Assembly: GCA_037349315.1 (NCBI GenBank)
Contig: JBAIAC010000004.1
Span: forward strand, 78,360,501-78,424,500
Length of the DNA stretch: 64,000 bases
Direction: 5' to 3'
Origin: Chelydra serpentina
Lineage: Eukaryota; Chordata; Testudines; Chelydridae
Positions within the stretch are counted from its first letter, which is position 1; every line of letters begins with the position of its first letter. The position numbers and the translations under genes were made by a program. The notes beneath the pieces are model-generated. The model was not told the DNA's origin and did no database searches. It saw only the letters and a list, made by a program, of their open reading frames with translations. Of this stretch, positions 9,101 to 20,403 are shown one piece after another.

Positions 9101-9944
9101 TAGAATTGTAACCCTCTCTGTTATCCCTCTGCCTTAGCAAGAGTGACCTTTACTGGAGATTAGACTGTCAGTTCCCTGTCACACCACTCTGTCCATCTCA
9201 CAATCAAATCCCTTGCGACTGCATCAGGCTTTACTTTGCCTTGCAGCTAACAATCAGTGAACCCCAGTTCCTGAGTTCCCCAGAGATTTCTCTCTGTAGT
9301 GTCCAGTCCCTCTGACTGGACACCCACAAAAATTATTAAAGTACACTACCTCCAAAGAAATAGTATACATATCAGACTGTTATTTTAGCTGAAGCCTCAC
9401 ACTTTACTTCAATACAATAGCACTGAGATGGTTTATAGGAAAATTAAGAAAAAGTTTATTAATAAAGAACAGAGATAAATGATAAGAATAAGTGATACTA
9501 AGCAAGAGAAAAAGAGACAGGTATGGTTACAACCAAAAGAAAAGAAAACATTCTTTCTACTGACTAAAACTTAATTCTAGCAAGTTATTTCTTTGCCTAA
9601 AACAGTTTCTCACTTACAGCAAGTTATTGGCAGCTTCTGCTGTTCAGAACAAGAGGATCAAACTGTCAAAAGCTCAGAGTATGTTGTTCCTAAGTCCACT
9701 ACTTGATGGATAACTAGAATGTCTTTTTGCTCTCCCTTACATTTCCAAAGTCCATTGTGTTCATCGCAAGAGTCAGGAAGACTTCCTGGCTGCAGGCTCA
9801 GACTCTCAAGCTCACTAAGTTGTTTCCTCTGTTGCTTGTTTACTTGATTGCTCTATTTACCATATATGTAAATTACTTTCATTGTCTTTTGTCTGTAATC
9901 GAGCTGGTCAAACTGGTAAATCCACATTCTTTTGTCTAGGGCAG
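9100..9944 (-). repeat. Old LTR-type repeat, part 1 (minus strand)
   Basis: Several blocks match 38.2-40.1 kb in the same order: the TTTATTAA-rich stretch near 9450 (compare 38660), a gctaag-plus-A-rich stretch near 9500 (38700), a TTTCTCAC block near 9605 (38930) and CCACATTCTTTTGT at about 9921 (39888). The repeat resumes after the solo LTR at about 11004. TTTATT on this strand would be AATAAA on the other, so minus orientation is likely. An endogenous LTR origin is inferred, not shown. Confidence 0.45.
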
Positions 9945-10998
9945 TGTGATGGGGTGCACTAGGTTCAAAGGCCTCCTGCTGGAGGCCTTGTGATCTTACC
10001 CTACCCTGCCCCTGAAAAGGAGCAATGAAAGTGAGTCCTCCAGGCTGCCTAAAGTGACTACGGTTGAAGCAGCCAATTAGAGAGAGGCTGCAGAGAGCAA
10101 TCAATCAGAATCCAGCAGGCTCTCATAAAAGGTGCTGCTGGACAGAGCAGAGTCAGTTGTTGGATGGCGCCATGGGAATGAGAATAGTGCTCCTGGCTGG
10201 TTGCAGTACCTAGACAGAATAATTGCTGGCAGGGACTGGGGGAACAAGGAAGGTGCTTCTAGCTGGCTGAGGGAATACAAGACTTCAGCCCTGAGATAAA
10301 TGTTAAGGGGCTGCAGGGAAGTGGCCCAGGGAAGAGTAGCAGAAAGTTGAAAGGGATGCAGCATGTGTCTGTTATTTTTAGAGTCCCTGGGCTGGGATGT
10401 GGAGTAGTAGGTGGGCCTGGTTCCTCCCTCACCAGGTGCAGGGGCCAAAAGCCCCGAAGAAGGGGAGATTAATCTGGCCCAAGGAGTGGGCTGTGGACCT
10501 CAATGAGGTCAGAATTTTTAGACTTTGTAATCCCCCTGGAAGGGGACTGAACTGAACTCGTGGCCCAGCTGGAGAGCTGCAGCCAGTGAGGATTGCTATC
10601 AAGAGAAGAGTCTCCAGGGAGGAAGCCCTGGGGGCTCTGCTCCATTCCAGAGCAGGGACCACTTGAGAGAGAGAGATCAGAAGGGGCTGAGAGTCAGTTT
10701 GAACCAAGGTACTGTGATAGATCCTGTGGGACTGATTGAGGACCTGAGCTTATGAAGGGTTGCAGGTGAAAACACTGCCAATGAGGGCACTGAGACAGGC
10801 CCTGTTGGATTAGTACCCGGAAGGGGTCTGTTTTGTACATACAGATTGTGAGAGACTTAGCCAGAGAGCTGAGTCACTGAAAACCTGCTTGAGAAAAGTT
10901 AAATGCTTAGGGGTCCCCCTAAGCAGCACAAAGCAGAGAGTGCAGGCATGCAACCAGCCAGCAGGGGCACTCATAGGAAGCAAATAGACCCTATCACA
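9945..10998 (+). mobile_element. Solo LTR, 1054 bp, TSD GGCAG
   Basis: It begins TGTGATGGGG and ends CCCTATCACA (6-bp inverted ends TGTGAT/ATCACA). GGCAG is duplicated at 9940-9944 and 10999-11003, the 5-bp size usual for Ty3/gypsy and many retroviral integrases. A CATAAAAGG TATA-like motif lies near 10123. No internal coding region is present, so this is a recombined solo LTR. The clade is not determined. It sits inside an older LTR-type repeat. Confidence 0.85.
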
Positions 10999-11003
10999 GG
11001 CAG

Positions 11004-11200
11004 ACTTGGTTTATACACTGCCTCCCAAATACATTTTAAGAACATAATTCTACTACACATCTATAGCTCTTTGTACTCAACCCACACATACATCATGCAA
11101 TGCTTTTCTGGATCAGTGTTTCACCAGTTTACATATGATGTATTACATGACCTTTTAGATATATATGGTGAAAACAGTGTTTTGGGGGTAATGAGTGTGT
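11004..11200 (-). repeat. Old LTR-type repeat, part 2
   Basis: This continues the repeat interrupted by the solo LTR. Blocks such as ACATTTTAAGAA (near 11030) and GTATTACATGAC (near 11140) match 39.93 kb and 40.04 kb in order. Confidence 0.45.
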
Positions 11201-11470
11201 CAGGACTCGTGAGCTAGAGTATAGTGGGCCCTCTGTCAGTTGGCACTGAGGGACTCCTAGGGTCACAGGTGGGGAGGAGGTTCAGTTAAGCAATTTCTAA
11301 TCAAACTGTTATCTATTATAGGGCAAATCCTGAAGTCTTACTCAGACAAAACTCTCATTGAGTGATGTTACAGTAATAGTAAATGCCTTTTAGAAGTTTG
11401 TAATTTGATACAATACTGTGCCCTGTCTATGTCCCTTGTTCAGCACAGCACTTAACCATGCGTCTTACTA

Positions 11471-11516
11471 TATGCACATGAGTAATCCCATTATTTTCAG
11501 TGGGACTACTCATGTG
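11471..11516. repeat. Short palindromic repeat fragment
   Basis: GCACATGAGTA and TACTCATGTGC flank a short centre. This pattern recurs in reptile genomes as a MITE-like fragment; related, more decayed text is near 29640 and 52800. The CR1 LINE begins at its right edge. Confidence 0.45.
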
Positions 11517-13366
11517 CTTAACAAAGAACAAGTTAAAAATTACTTAAACAAGTTAGATGTCTTCAAATCACCCGGGCCTGATGAAATACATCCTAAAATA
11601 TTCAAGGAGCTGACTGAGGAGGTATTTGAGCCATTCGCGATTATCTTCAAAAAGTCATGGAATATGGGAGAGATTCCAGAGTACTGGAAAAGGGCAAATA
11701 TAGTGCCCATCTATAAAAAAGCAAATAAGGACAACCCGGTGAATTACAGACCAGTCAGCTTAATTTCAGTACCTGGAAAGATTAAGCAATCAATTTGCAA
11801 ACACCTAGAGGATAATAAAGTAATAAGTAAAAGTCAGCATGGGTTTGTCAAATCCCATGACACAAATTGTGTCAAATCAACTTAATAGCTTTCTTTGACA
11901 GGATAATAAGCCTTGTGGATGGGAGGAAGCAGTAGATGTGGTATATTTTAACTTTAGTAAGGTTTTTGATACTGTCTTGCATGACTTTCTCATTAAAAAA
12001 ATAGGGATCTACAATCTAGATGGAGTTACTATAAAGTGGGTGCATAACTGGAAAACTGTTCCCCTTAAGTATTATCAGTGGTTCACAGTTAAGCTGGAAG
12101 GGCATATCAAGTGGGATCCCACAGGGATCAGTTGTGGGTCCAGTTCTGTTCAATATCTTCTTCAGTGACTAAGGGTACGTCTATACTCACGCGTCCTGTC
12201 GGAGGTGCGGGATCGATGTTCTGGGTTCGATTTATCGCGTCTTGTCTAGACGCGATAAATCGAACCAGGAAGTGCTCCGCCGTCGACGCTGGTAATTCAG
12301 CTCGACAAACGGAGTAGGCGGAGTCGACGGGGGAGCCTGCACGCCGCGTGTGGACCCCGGGTAAGTGCTTTTTCATTCGAACTAAGATAGTTCGACTTCA
12401 GCTACGTTATTCACGTAGCTGAAGTTGCGTATCTTAGTTCGAATTATGGGGTTAGTGTAGACCAGCCCTTAGATAATGGTATAGAGAGTACACTTATAAA
12501 GTTTGCAGACAATACCAAGCTGGGAGGGGTTGCAAGTGATTTGGAGGATAGGATTAAAATTCAAAATGGATCTGGACAAACTGGAGAAATGATCTGAAGT
12601 AAATAAGATTAAATTCAATAAGGACAAATACAAAGTACTTCACTTAAGAAGGAACGTTCAGTTGCACACATACAAAATGGGAAATGACTGCCTAAGAAGA
12701 AGTACTTCAGAATGGCTTCTGGGGGTCATGGTGCATCACAAGCTAAATATGAGTCAACAGTGTAACACTGCAAAAAAAGCAAACATCATTCTGGGATGTA
12801 TTAGCGGGAGTGTTGTAAGCAAGACACAAAAAGTAATTCTTCGGTTCTACTCCATGCCTATTAGGCCTCAACTGGAGTATTGTGTTCAGTTCTGAATGCC
12901 ACATTTCAGGAAATATGTGGAAAAAATGGAGAAAGTCCAGAGAAGAGCAACAAAAATGATTGAAGGTCTAGAAAACATGACCTATGAGGGTTTGTTTAGT
13001 CTGGAGAAGAGAAGACTGAAAGGGGACATAACAGTTTTCAAGTACATAAAAGGTTGTTACAAGAAAGAGGGAGAAAAATTGTTCCCCTTAACATTTGAGG
13101 ATAAGACAAGAAGCAATGGGCTTAAATTGCAGCAAGGGAGGTGTAGGTTGGACATTAGGAAAAACTTCCTAACTGTCAGAGTAGTTAAGCACTGGAATAA
13201 ATTGCCTAGAAAGGTTGCGAAATCTCAATCATTCAATATTTTTAAGAGCAGGTTAGACAAACACCTGTGAGGGGTGGTCTAGATAATACTTGGTCCTGCC
13301 ATGAGTGCAGGGGACTGGAGGAGATGACCTCTTGAGGTCCCTTCCAGTCCCATGATTCTATGATTA
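11516..13366 (+). pseudogene. CR1 LINE, 5'-truncated, RT plus C-terminal part and 3' tail
   Basis: RT fingers and palm are readable: the [16 protein letters not shown] block (about 11563-11610), [13 protein letters not shown] (about 11742-11780) and an FSKVFDTVLHD block (about 11953). After the MITE at 12172-12469 the frame continues with KFADNTKLGG, where the family's FADD box has become FADN (12502-12513). A C-terminal region follows (12662-13270, WNKLPRKVAKS type) and a CR1 3' tail ending ATTCTATGATT near 13365. Several frameshifts and stops. The same C-terminal region occurs on the minus strand at 17557-18376. Confidence 0.9.
12172..12469. mobile_element. Multi-hairpin MITE, copy 1 (298 bp)
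   Basis: The ends are inverted (AGGGTACGTCTA and TAGACCAGCCCT) and flanked by TA on both sides (12170-12171, 12470-12471); a 3-bp duplication is also possible. Inside are two long stem-loops. One is GGTTCGATTTATCGCGTC paired with GACGCGATAAATCGAACC. The other pairs the TTCGAACTAAGATA and CTTCAGCTACGT blocks around TATTC. No coding capacity. It is inserted in the CR1 RT between the NIF block and the FADD box. A relative is at 41109-41403. Confidence 0.8.
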
Positions 13367-16300
13367 GACATATGCTTAAAGTACATGCTGGACTGAGGCT
13401 TGAATCAGTTACATTTTACCATTAAATACAATGGCAAGACAGTGAAAATGCAGAAGTATCGGGTTTTTTTTACAGTTCTACAGCTTTTTTATTTTCCACA
13501 AACCATAGTAGGCACTATGATGTCTTGCTACTGTTTTTGTAATGCAGTGAAATCTTAATAATGTATATGTTAAACACCTGTTCTTTGCTTGTGTGCTATG
13601 TAATGAAGGTGAAATTTGCTGCCTGTGCAGAGACATACCACAAGGCATTTTCACCATTTAAATTCTCTGGTGGAGACTTATATCGTGCATAGGCCTTGTG
13701 CTAAGCCTCTGCACAGGGTGAATTTCACCCTGTGACAGCAGGTCATCAAATGCAGGAAAGCTATAGTAAGTGGGGGAATGCAGAAGAAAAGTCTGTAGTG
13801 GCTGCATCCCAATAAAGGAAGTGTTACTCTGGGCCTTCATCTTGCTAACCTACTCAAATAGACCTTGCCATTAATATGGAAATAGAAGAAAATGACACAG
13901 CATTTATCTATTCCTATGACAATGACTGTAGTGAAAACAGGAACAGCCAATAAGGCTTTATCTAGAAGTGATTACAGCAAAGAATTGGGAGCCAAGAAGA
14001 TCTGGGGTTCTAGCCACAGATGAAGCAGGCACACACTCACAGTGGCTTCTGGAAAGTCAGGTTAACATTGGAACTTTTCTGAAAACCAGATGCTGCATCT
14101 GAGTTGAGGGAAAATTTTAAAAACATTCTTCTTATCTTTGGAAAATTAGGATCTCCTGATCCTGTTCAGAAACCATACTAGGGAAGCTCTGTTTGATATG
14201 GCTGTGAACGGACAAAGGAAGTCAATGATGCTCTAACTTTTGGTGTAGGTGCGTCATTTGTATTCATAACCACCTTTCCAGCTTGCTTCATGGCCAGTCT
14301 CCACAATTATCCTTGTAAATTCTGGATTCTCGAGGAATTTTGTGTTCATAAATCCATTTTTGAATACACAAATGCAGTGTCTTGGCATCCATCACTGTGG
14401 TATCTGAAAGCCACCCAAAGTTGTGAAGGGTACACAAAGATATTTTTTGCATTTTTATTTGAAAGTTCATCCAGAGAACTTCTAGGATTTTCAGATTTGT
14501 GGGATAGACTCCCAGAAATCTGTGTCTCCTGCAGGTATGAGTTTCATTATTGAGGGTTAACAGTTCTATTGTTCCAATGGTACTGTGCTGTTATGGAAGG
14601 TCCTGATCAAACAGAATGTAGTGGTTTTTCAGTTGTTGTAACATGTTGGCTTTGTGTAGACGTGGGAGTGAGTGTGACTGGCATTTGGTGGCCAGCTCAC
14701 AGAGAATACTTTAGACTTACTATTAATATAAGTTAAAAGAATTCTTCATTGGCTCATGGTAGAATCCTGTTTATTTAGAGCTGAAGACAAAGTTCTTGGC
14801 CCAACTACCTCTTGTATGGCATAGCTATAATATATGGATTTGTTATGGCAGCCTTGGAAAATGTGGCCCTAGAAATGCCTTTTAGAAGATTTTAAGAGGC
14901 TTGCAATCAATTGAAATGAGAACAAACAATAAAATGGCTCTGACTTTTATAATGCTATTGCTCCATGCTCCAGCTAATTTCACAACATACAAAGAATAAC
15001 AGATGCAGCAGCAAGGGGTAATCCAATTTAAAAATCTCAACAGAAAATTTACCAAATCAAAGTTAATAAAAATTGAAGACAACACAAGAGTAAAAATCTT
15101 AAAGTAAATGAAATCCATCATCTTAAAGGAAATATTAGAGATGAACTGAACAGGGGTCGAGCACGTAAATATCCAAATGAATTCTCTTAGCTTCAAGAGA
15201 GTGATTTGCTCCTGAGTATTCAGTACCAATAAGAAATATAATGTATGCTTGGCCTGTATTTCAGTATCACTCCTCTTGCAAGGAAATTCAAGAAGTACAT
15301 TTTCCTGGCTGTAAATACAGTGGACCATACACAACTACCCATTTAGACATAGTAGTTTCAAATTTTTTGCTCATCCCTACTAGATATTTATTTCCTGATG
15401 CTTTGTCATGGTGACAGTTAGTGCTATCTAGGGAGACTATGTTAGTAATTTACTAGTTTTCCATTCATAGCAGCAGTAAACCTGAAGGACCATTGGGAAA
15501 TACATACTATATCTCCTTGACACATATTTATAATTTACTGCTAGAAATGTAATTTTCTTAGGCTCATTTGAAGTTTGTCAGAGTAATAATAGGAACAGTA
15601 ACATAGGACAGTTAAAAAGGTTACTTATGCCCACAGCTGAGTTACAGTGAGCAGTGAAACCTGAGAAGCAATAGCAAAACAATGAATTTCCAGAGCGTAA
15701 TTATGTGGTTTCAAGATTAGGGTACAAAAAGCAAACTGAATAACAATATCTTGCAAATGTTTCTTCAGGAAGCCAATGGAAGACAACCCATTGGGTCGGA
15801 TAAAGGCAACAGAATGCTTTGAGAGAATTATCTGTGCAGGTTTCTCAGAGTTGGCTGGCAGGATAGTCATTAAACAGAGCTACAGTTGTAGCAAACACTA
15901 TCCAGTAGGAAAGACCAGCACTCTATAATCATCTGATTATAAGTTTTCTTGCTGCAAGACAAGTGATTATGTGGTAATTGGAAGGAAAGTAAACTGGAAG
16001 GAGGCAGAGAGAAATCAGCCCAGCAGGGAAAATGCAGTGAAATTGGTGATGGGCAAAACACCTTGAGTCTGATGTAATCCCACACAATAAACCCCACATA
16101 AGGGAAAAACTTTACTCGAAAGTCAATAAAGTTCTCTTTATGGACTGAATTTCCCCCGAACATGAGATCACGAAATCCTTTGGATCATACAACAAAACAC
16201 AACTGTATGGGGATGGCCTGCCTCTTAACAGTCACTGGAGAGACCTCCTCCCTCATCAGCTAAACCCCCACTATAGTATTTCGCCATTCCCCTCCTCTCT

Positions 16301-17556
16301 TTTCCTAGGATGTAGAGACCACAGAGGCAGTAAATGTTGCTTAACAATATTAACACCCATGGGGATTTCCCAGCAGAAATCTGCTAAATTACCACATGTT
16401 GTCTTCCATTCCTTCTCCTGCCCCAGAATGCCCCCTTCCTCCATTTACAAAGCCCCAGAAATGCAGAGCTTGAGGAGGCATTTCAGACGGTCCAGAGGAT
16501 GGTTGAACATGTAGTGGAGCTTCTGATCCCCATCTGCTGCTGCTGTTGGAACCCCCACACCTCAGATGAACTTGATTCTCAAGTGCAAAGGAAGGGGGGC
16601 CTCAGGCCCCTAGAGAGCAATCCTACAGAAAGGCATTGCTAGGAATTTGACAGATCTATATCACTTTCACTCTATATGTTCCAAGACATAACTGAATTGA
16701 AGCATCAACAATTCCACGTATAGTACATTCATTTGTGCCTGACAAAGCAATAACTTTTAAAAAAATAAAAACTATCAAATCTGTATATTTGGGTCTATGT
16801 AAATATACATAAACATATTGACACCCCAAAATGTCGTTTAACATATATGGTGTTTGTTGAAATGATAAAAGGCAGTTTAGGTTACAGACTTGCCCTCTGT
16901 CCACAACTCGGTCTATATGGGAAACATTCCTCTTGGTGTCATCATGTTTGTTTGTACTGCTAATGACACCTAATCCAGATTACGAGCACAATAGATGGTG
17001 ACAACACCACAATATGTTCTTGTGTATTCAGGGAACTTTAATCTCTAGAACTGCTGTGTATTTAAAAAAGCAATATGCTGTGTAATCCATGTAGAGTGCT
17101 TTTCTGTACTGAATGTCTGAGTGCTAAAATCCTTATTTTTAAAAAATGGTTTACTGATCTGTTACTGCTTTCAAAACTCAGTGTTCAATTAATTTAATAC
17201 TCAAAGGCACTATATATTATCTGAAATGTTACTTCAGTTTAAATACACATTGTGTGTCTTTCTATATATAAACATAAATTAGCTTTTTAAACTGAAGTAA
17301 TCTTTGGGCATTGGAAGTACAAAGAGAACCTGAACCCACAAACCCTATATTTTGCCATATATAATTTAAAAATGAGCACTATGTTTAATTTTGTAGCAAA
17401 TTAAAAGTCTCCGAATAAAATAGACCATGTTGTGCCATGAGTTTTTAAGTAGAACTCCCCACTGCTTATTAAAAGGCTGATGGCCCTGTGATAGATATGG
17501 CAACTTCCTGCAATATCTTTGGAAGACCATATTGTATTAAGTGTATGAATAGTTTA
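13367..17556. other. No recognised feature (4.2 kb)
   Basis: AT-rich sequence with scattered short ORFs that resemble no family I know, including a 150-residue minus-strand frame at 14882-15334. A perfect 15-bp inverted repeat (TTACTTCAGTTTAAA at 17230-17244, its complement at 17287-17301) is the only structure noticed. It is probably unique intergenic or intronic DNA. Confidence 0.4.
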
Positions 17557-18376
17557 TAGAATCATAGAACTGGAAGGGACCTTTAGAGGTCCTCTAGTCC
17601 AGTCCCCTGCACTCAAGGCAGGGCTAAGTATTATCTAGACCATCCCTGACAGGTGTTTGTCCAACTTGCTCTTAAAAATTCCCAGTGATGGAGATTCCAC
17701 AACCTCCCTAGGCAATTTATTCCTGTGTTTACCCACTCTGACAGGAAGTTTTTCCTAATATCCAACCTAAACCGGCCTTGCTGCAATTTAAGCCCATTTC
17801 TTCTTGTCCTATCCTCAGAGGTTAAGAAGAATAATTTTTCTCCCTCCTCCTTGTAACAACCTTTTATGTACTTGAAAACTGATATCATGTCCCCTCTCAG
17901 TCTTCTCTTCTCCAAACTAAACAAACCCAATATTTTCAATCTTTCTTCATAGATCATGTTTTCTATACCTTTAATTATTTTTGTTGCTCTTCTCTGGACT
18001 TTCTCCAATTTGTCCACATCTTTCCTGAAATGTGGTACCCAAAACTGGGCACAATACTCCAGCTGAGGCCTAATCAGCGCAGAGTAGAGCGGAAGAATTA
18101 CCTCTCGTATCTTACTTACAATACTTCTGCTAATACATCCCAGGATGATGTTTGCTTTTTTTGCAATAGTGTTACACTGTTGACTCTCATTTAGCTTGTG
18201 ATCCACTATGACCCCCAGATCTCTTTCCGCAATACGCCTTCCTAGGCAGTCATTTCCCATTTTGTATGTGTGCAACTGATTGTTCCTTCCTAAGTGGAGT
18301 ACTTTGCATTTGTCCTTATTGAATTTCATCCTATTTACTTCAGACCATTTCTCCAGTTTGTCCAGTTTTCTCCAGG
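17557..18376 (-). pseudogene. CR1 LINE 3' part (minus strand)
   Basis: Read on the minus strand, the frame starting near 18376 gives the post-RT CR1 region: KLEKWSEVNRMKFNKDKCK, LEYCAQFWVPHFRKDVDKLE, KVQRRATKIIKGIENMIYEE, YIKGCYKEEGEKLF. The 3' tail GGGACTGGACTAGAGGACC type ends with a TTCTATGAT repeat at 17557-17568. The frame is open until about 17770 and then shifts at the WNKLP block. It is 5'-truncated. Same subfamily as 12540-13366. Confidence 0.9.
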
Positions 18377-19006
18377 ATAGGGGAGTTTCCTTAATCCTGT
18401 CACCCTTGTCCCAGGGGTCTAGGTGTGTCTTCCCCCGCCTTTTCATTGCTTTTTGTAAGTCTTTCTTCTGATCGGTTTTGTTTTGAGTCAGACAGGCTTG
18501 GTATTGCACCCTGGTTCCCCAAGAACACAGAGCTGACAGGTAACAGCTCATATATTACACTTCCACCATGCCCAGTAACACTTTAGCTGTTCTTATCTGT
18601 TCCCATTATACTAACAAACCCATCTGGCTTGGTCAAAAGCAACATATACACTGTCTGTCTTTGTCCTTAGTAAGGATCACTTTGTTAACACATATTAATA
18701 AGAATGTGCAATCAAAACTCAAAGTCCTATCTCAGGCGAAACTACAGGCCTGGATCCTACATTGGCACTAGCACTCCTAACATTTACAAAGAGTTTTTGT
18801 TAATTGTAGCAATCTATTACTAGTCTTCTCTCTCCTTGCTAGGAAATAGGTTTCTCTGCTGTGATGTCCATTAGTTCAGGTTTGGCATTCAAAATTGAGC
18901 TCTTTGTAATGGCTGGGGCTTTTGTATAGTTCAGAAGCCTGTATAAATACTTTGTGCAATTTACTGGAGCACCAAAAAGGTACCTACTTTGTTCTTTTTC
19001 CCTATG
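18377..19006. other. Unclassified, possible old retroelement
   Basis: Abuts the CR1 truncation point. It holds short minus-strand open frames and a moderately GC-rich start, with no domain I recognise. Confidence 0.25.
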
Positions 19007-19480
19007 TGATGGGGTATACAAACCCCACACTGGACAACAAGGGGTTAATGAGCTGCTCTAGGCTCCACCCTGCCACACCTGCAAGAGATGCATAGGATGG
19101 AGGAGGCGTTAAAAGGGAGCAGAGCAGTTCACTTGTAGCCAGATCATGGAACAGAACAGACCTGCAAACCTCAGTTCCTGAGGAAAGGGATGACTGAAGC
19201 TTTCCAGACACCCACTATGTGAAGACCCCGCCCTGAGGGTAGGGAGAGCCAGATCCTGATATACCCTGCGAGGGAGTCATTCCCCTCTATCTCTGACTTA
19301 CTTAATTTGTATTAATTCCCATTGCCTTTTGTTCATGGACTACCCTGGAAGGGGAGAGACTTTGAAGTGACCTGGCCAGAGGGCCAAGTTACAGAAAGAG
19401 GCAGAGCAGCCACTGGCAGGACACCCCAAGGGAGAGAGAACTGCCATGCTTGGCCATCAGGAGCTGCCAGTGGTGAGTCA
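19007..19480 (+). repeat. LTR-like fragment
   Basis: It begins TGTGATGGGGTATACA, sharing TGTGATGGGGT with the start of the 1054-bp solo LTR. It then has a GTTAAAAGGGAGCAG stretch that resembles the solo LTR's AAAAGG-GCAG promoter region. No matching right end or duplication was found, so the boundary is a guess. Confidence 0.4.
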
Positions 19481-20046
19481 ATGTCTTCACACTTGTTGTA
19501 CTTAGACTTTTCTTTCAGCAACTGCTGCTGTGTTGTTTCCCTTCTCTCTTGCTCTCACCACACATTTTGCTGCATATACTTAGAAAGTGAACTACAAAAT
19601 TAGCACCCAGAGATAACTAACTTGTTTTCCCCTTACATTTATTTCTTCCTTCCCTCCTTAACATTTTAATGTAATGTTGCATGGAAATATGTATTTCCAT
19701 ATTATTACTGGAATTAATTGCATTTCCTGTCATTATGCCCATCAGCTGAAAAATCTAAAATGTGAAAGATTAAAAATTCAATTGCTAAAATGCAGCTTTT
19801 ATTTCTAAGGATATTTTATGAGACTGCTCATAGCAACAAAACACCCATTTAGATTTTCTTTCTGTCTGTTAAAATGCAGCAATGAAAGTATGTACAACTC
19901 CAATTCAGTAAAGTTATCAAAAGTTTAATGCCCTGTTTCAGCAAAGCACTTAAGCACAGGCATAAGTCACGATGGAAATGAAAAGTTAAGCACACGCTTA
20001 AGTGTTTTGGTGAACTGATGCCTAAATATATGGAGATATGCCTATC

Positions 20047-20229
20047 TCATAGAACTGGAAGGACCTTGCAAGGTCATTGAGTCCAGTCCCCTGCCTTCAC
20101 TAGCAGGACTAAGTACTGTCCCCTGACAGATTTTTGCCCCAGATCCCTAAATGGCCCCCCTCAAGGATTGAACCCACAACCCTGGGTTTAGCAGGCTAAT
20201 GCTCAAACCACTGAGCTATCCCTCCCCTC
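20047..20229 (-). mobile_element. tRNA-derived SINE with CR1-like tail (Cry type)
   Basis: On the minus strand it begins with a G/A-rich lead and reads TAGCTCAGTGGTTTGAGC (A box) and GTTGTGGGTTCAATCC (B box), then the family's middle (CATTTAGGGATCTGGGGC), then a CR1-like 3' tail ending TTCTATGAGA. This tRNA-Lys-like head with a CR1 tail is the known turtle SINE arrangement. The internal Pol III promoter is evident; it is not a tRNA gene. Confidence 0.85.
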
Positions 20230-20337
20230 CAAATGAACATTTAGTTACCATGTGCAGAGAAGAGCTACCAACAGAACTTTTTTTTATTTATGCAGTTTTA
20301 ATGAATCTGGGAAATTTATTCTGATTTCTTATTAGCT

Positions 20338-20403
20338 TGATCCAAAGCCCACTGAAAACAATGGGCATCTTACCAAGGATTTCAAAAGGCTTTGGATCAG
20401 CTC
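20338..20403. repeat. Short palindromic MITE-like repeat
   Basis: TGATCCAAAGCC at the left and GGCTTTGGATCA at the right form perfect 12-bp inverted ends around about 40 bp. This matches a recurrent reptile palindromic repeat; no duplication was identified. Confidence 0.5.

Noticed and set aside
14882..15334. 150-residue minus-strand ORF in unannotated DNA
   Set aside because: Low-complexity AT-rich translation with no motif; length is within chance for this composition.
19007..19480. Complete solo LTR
   Set aside because: Only the left end is recognisable; no inverted right end or target duplication was found.
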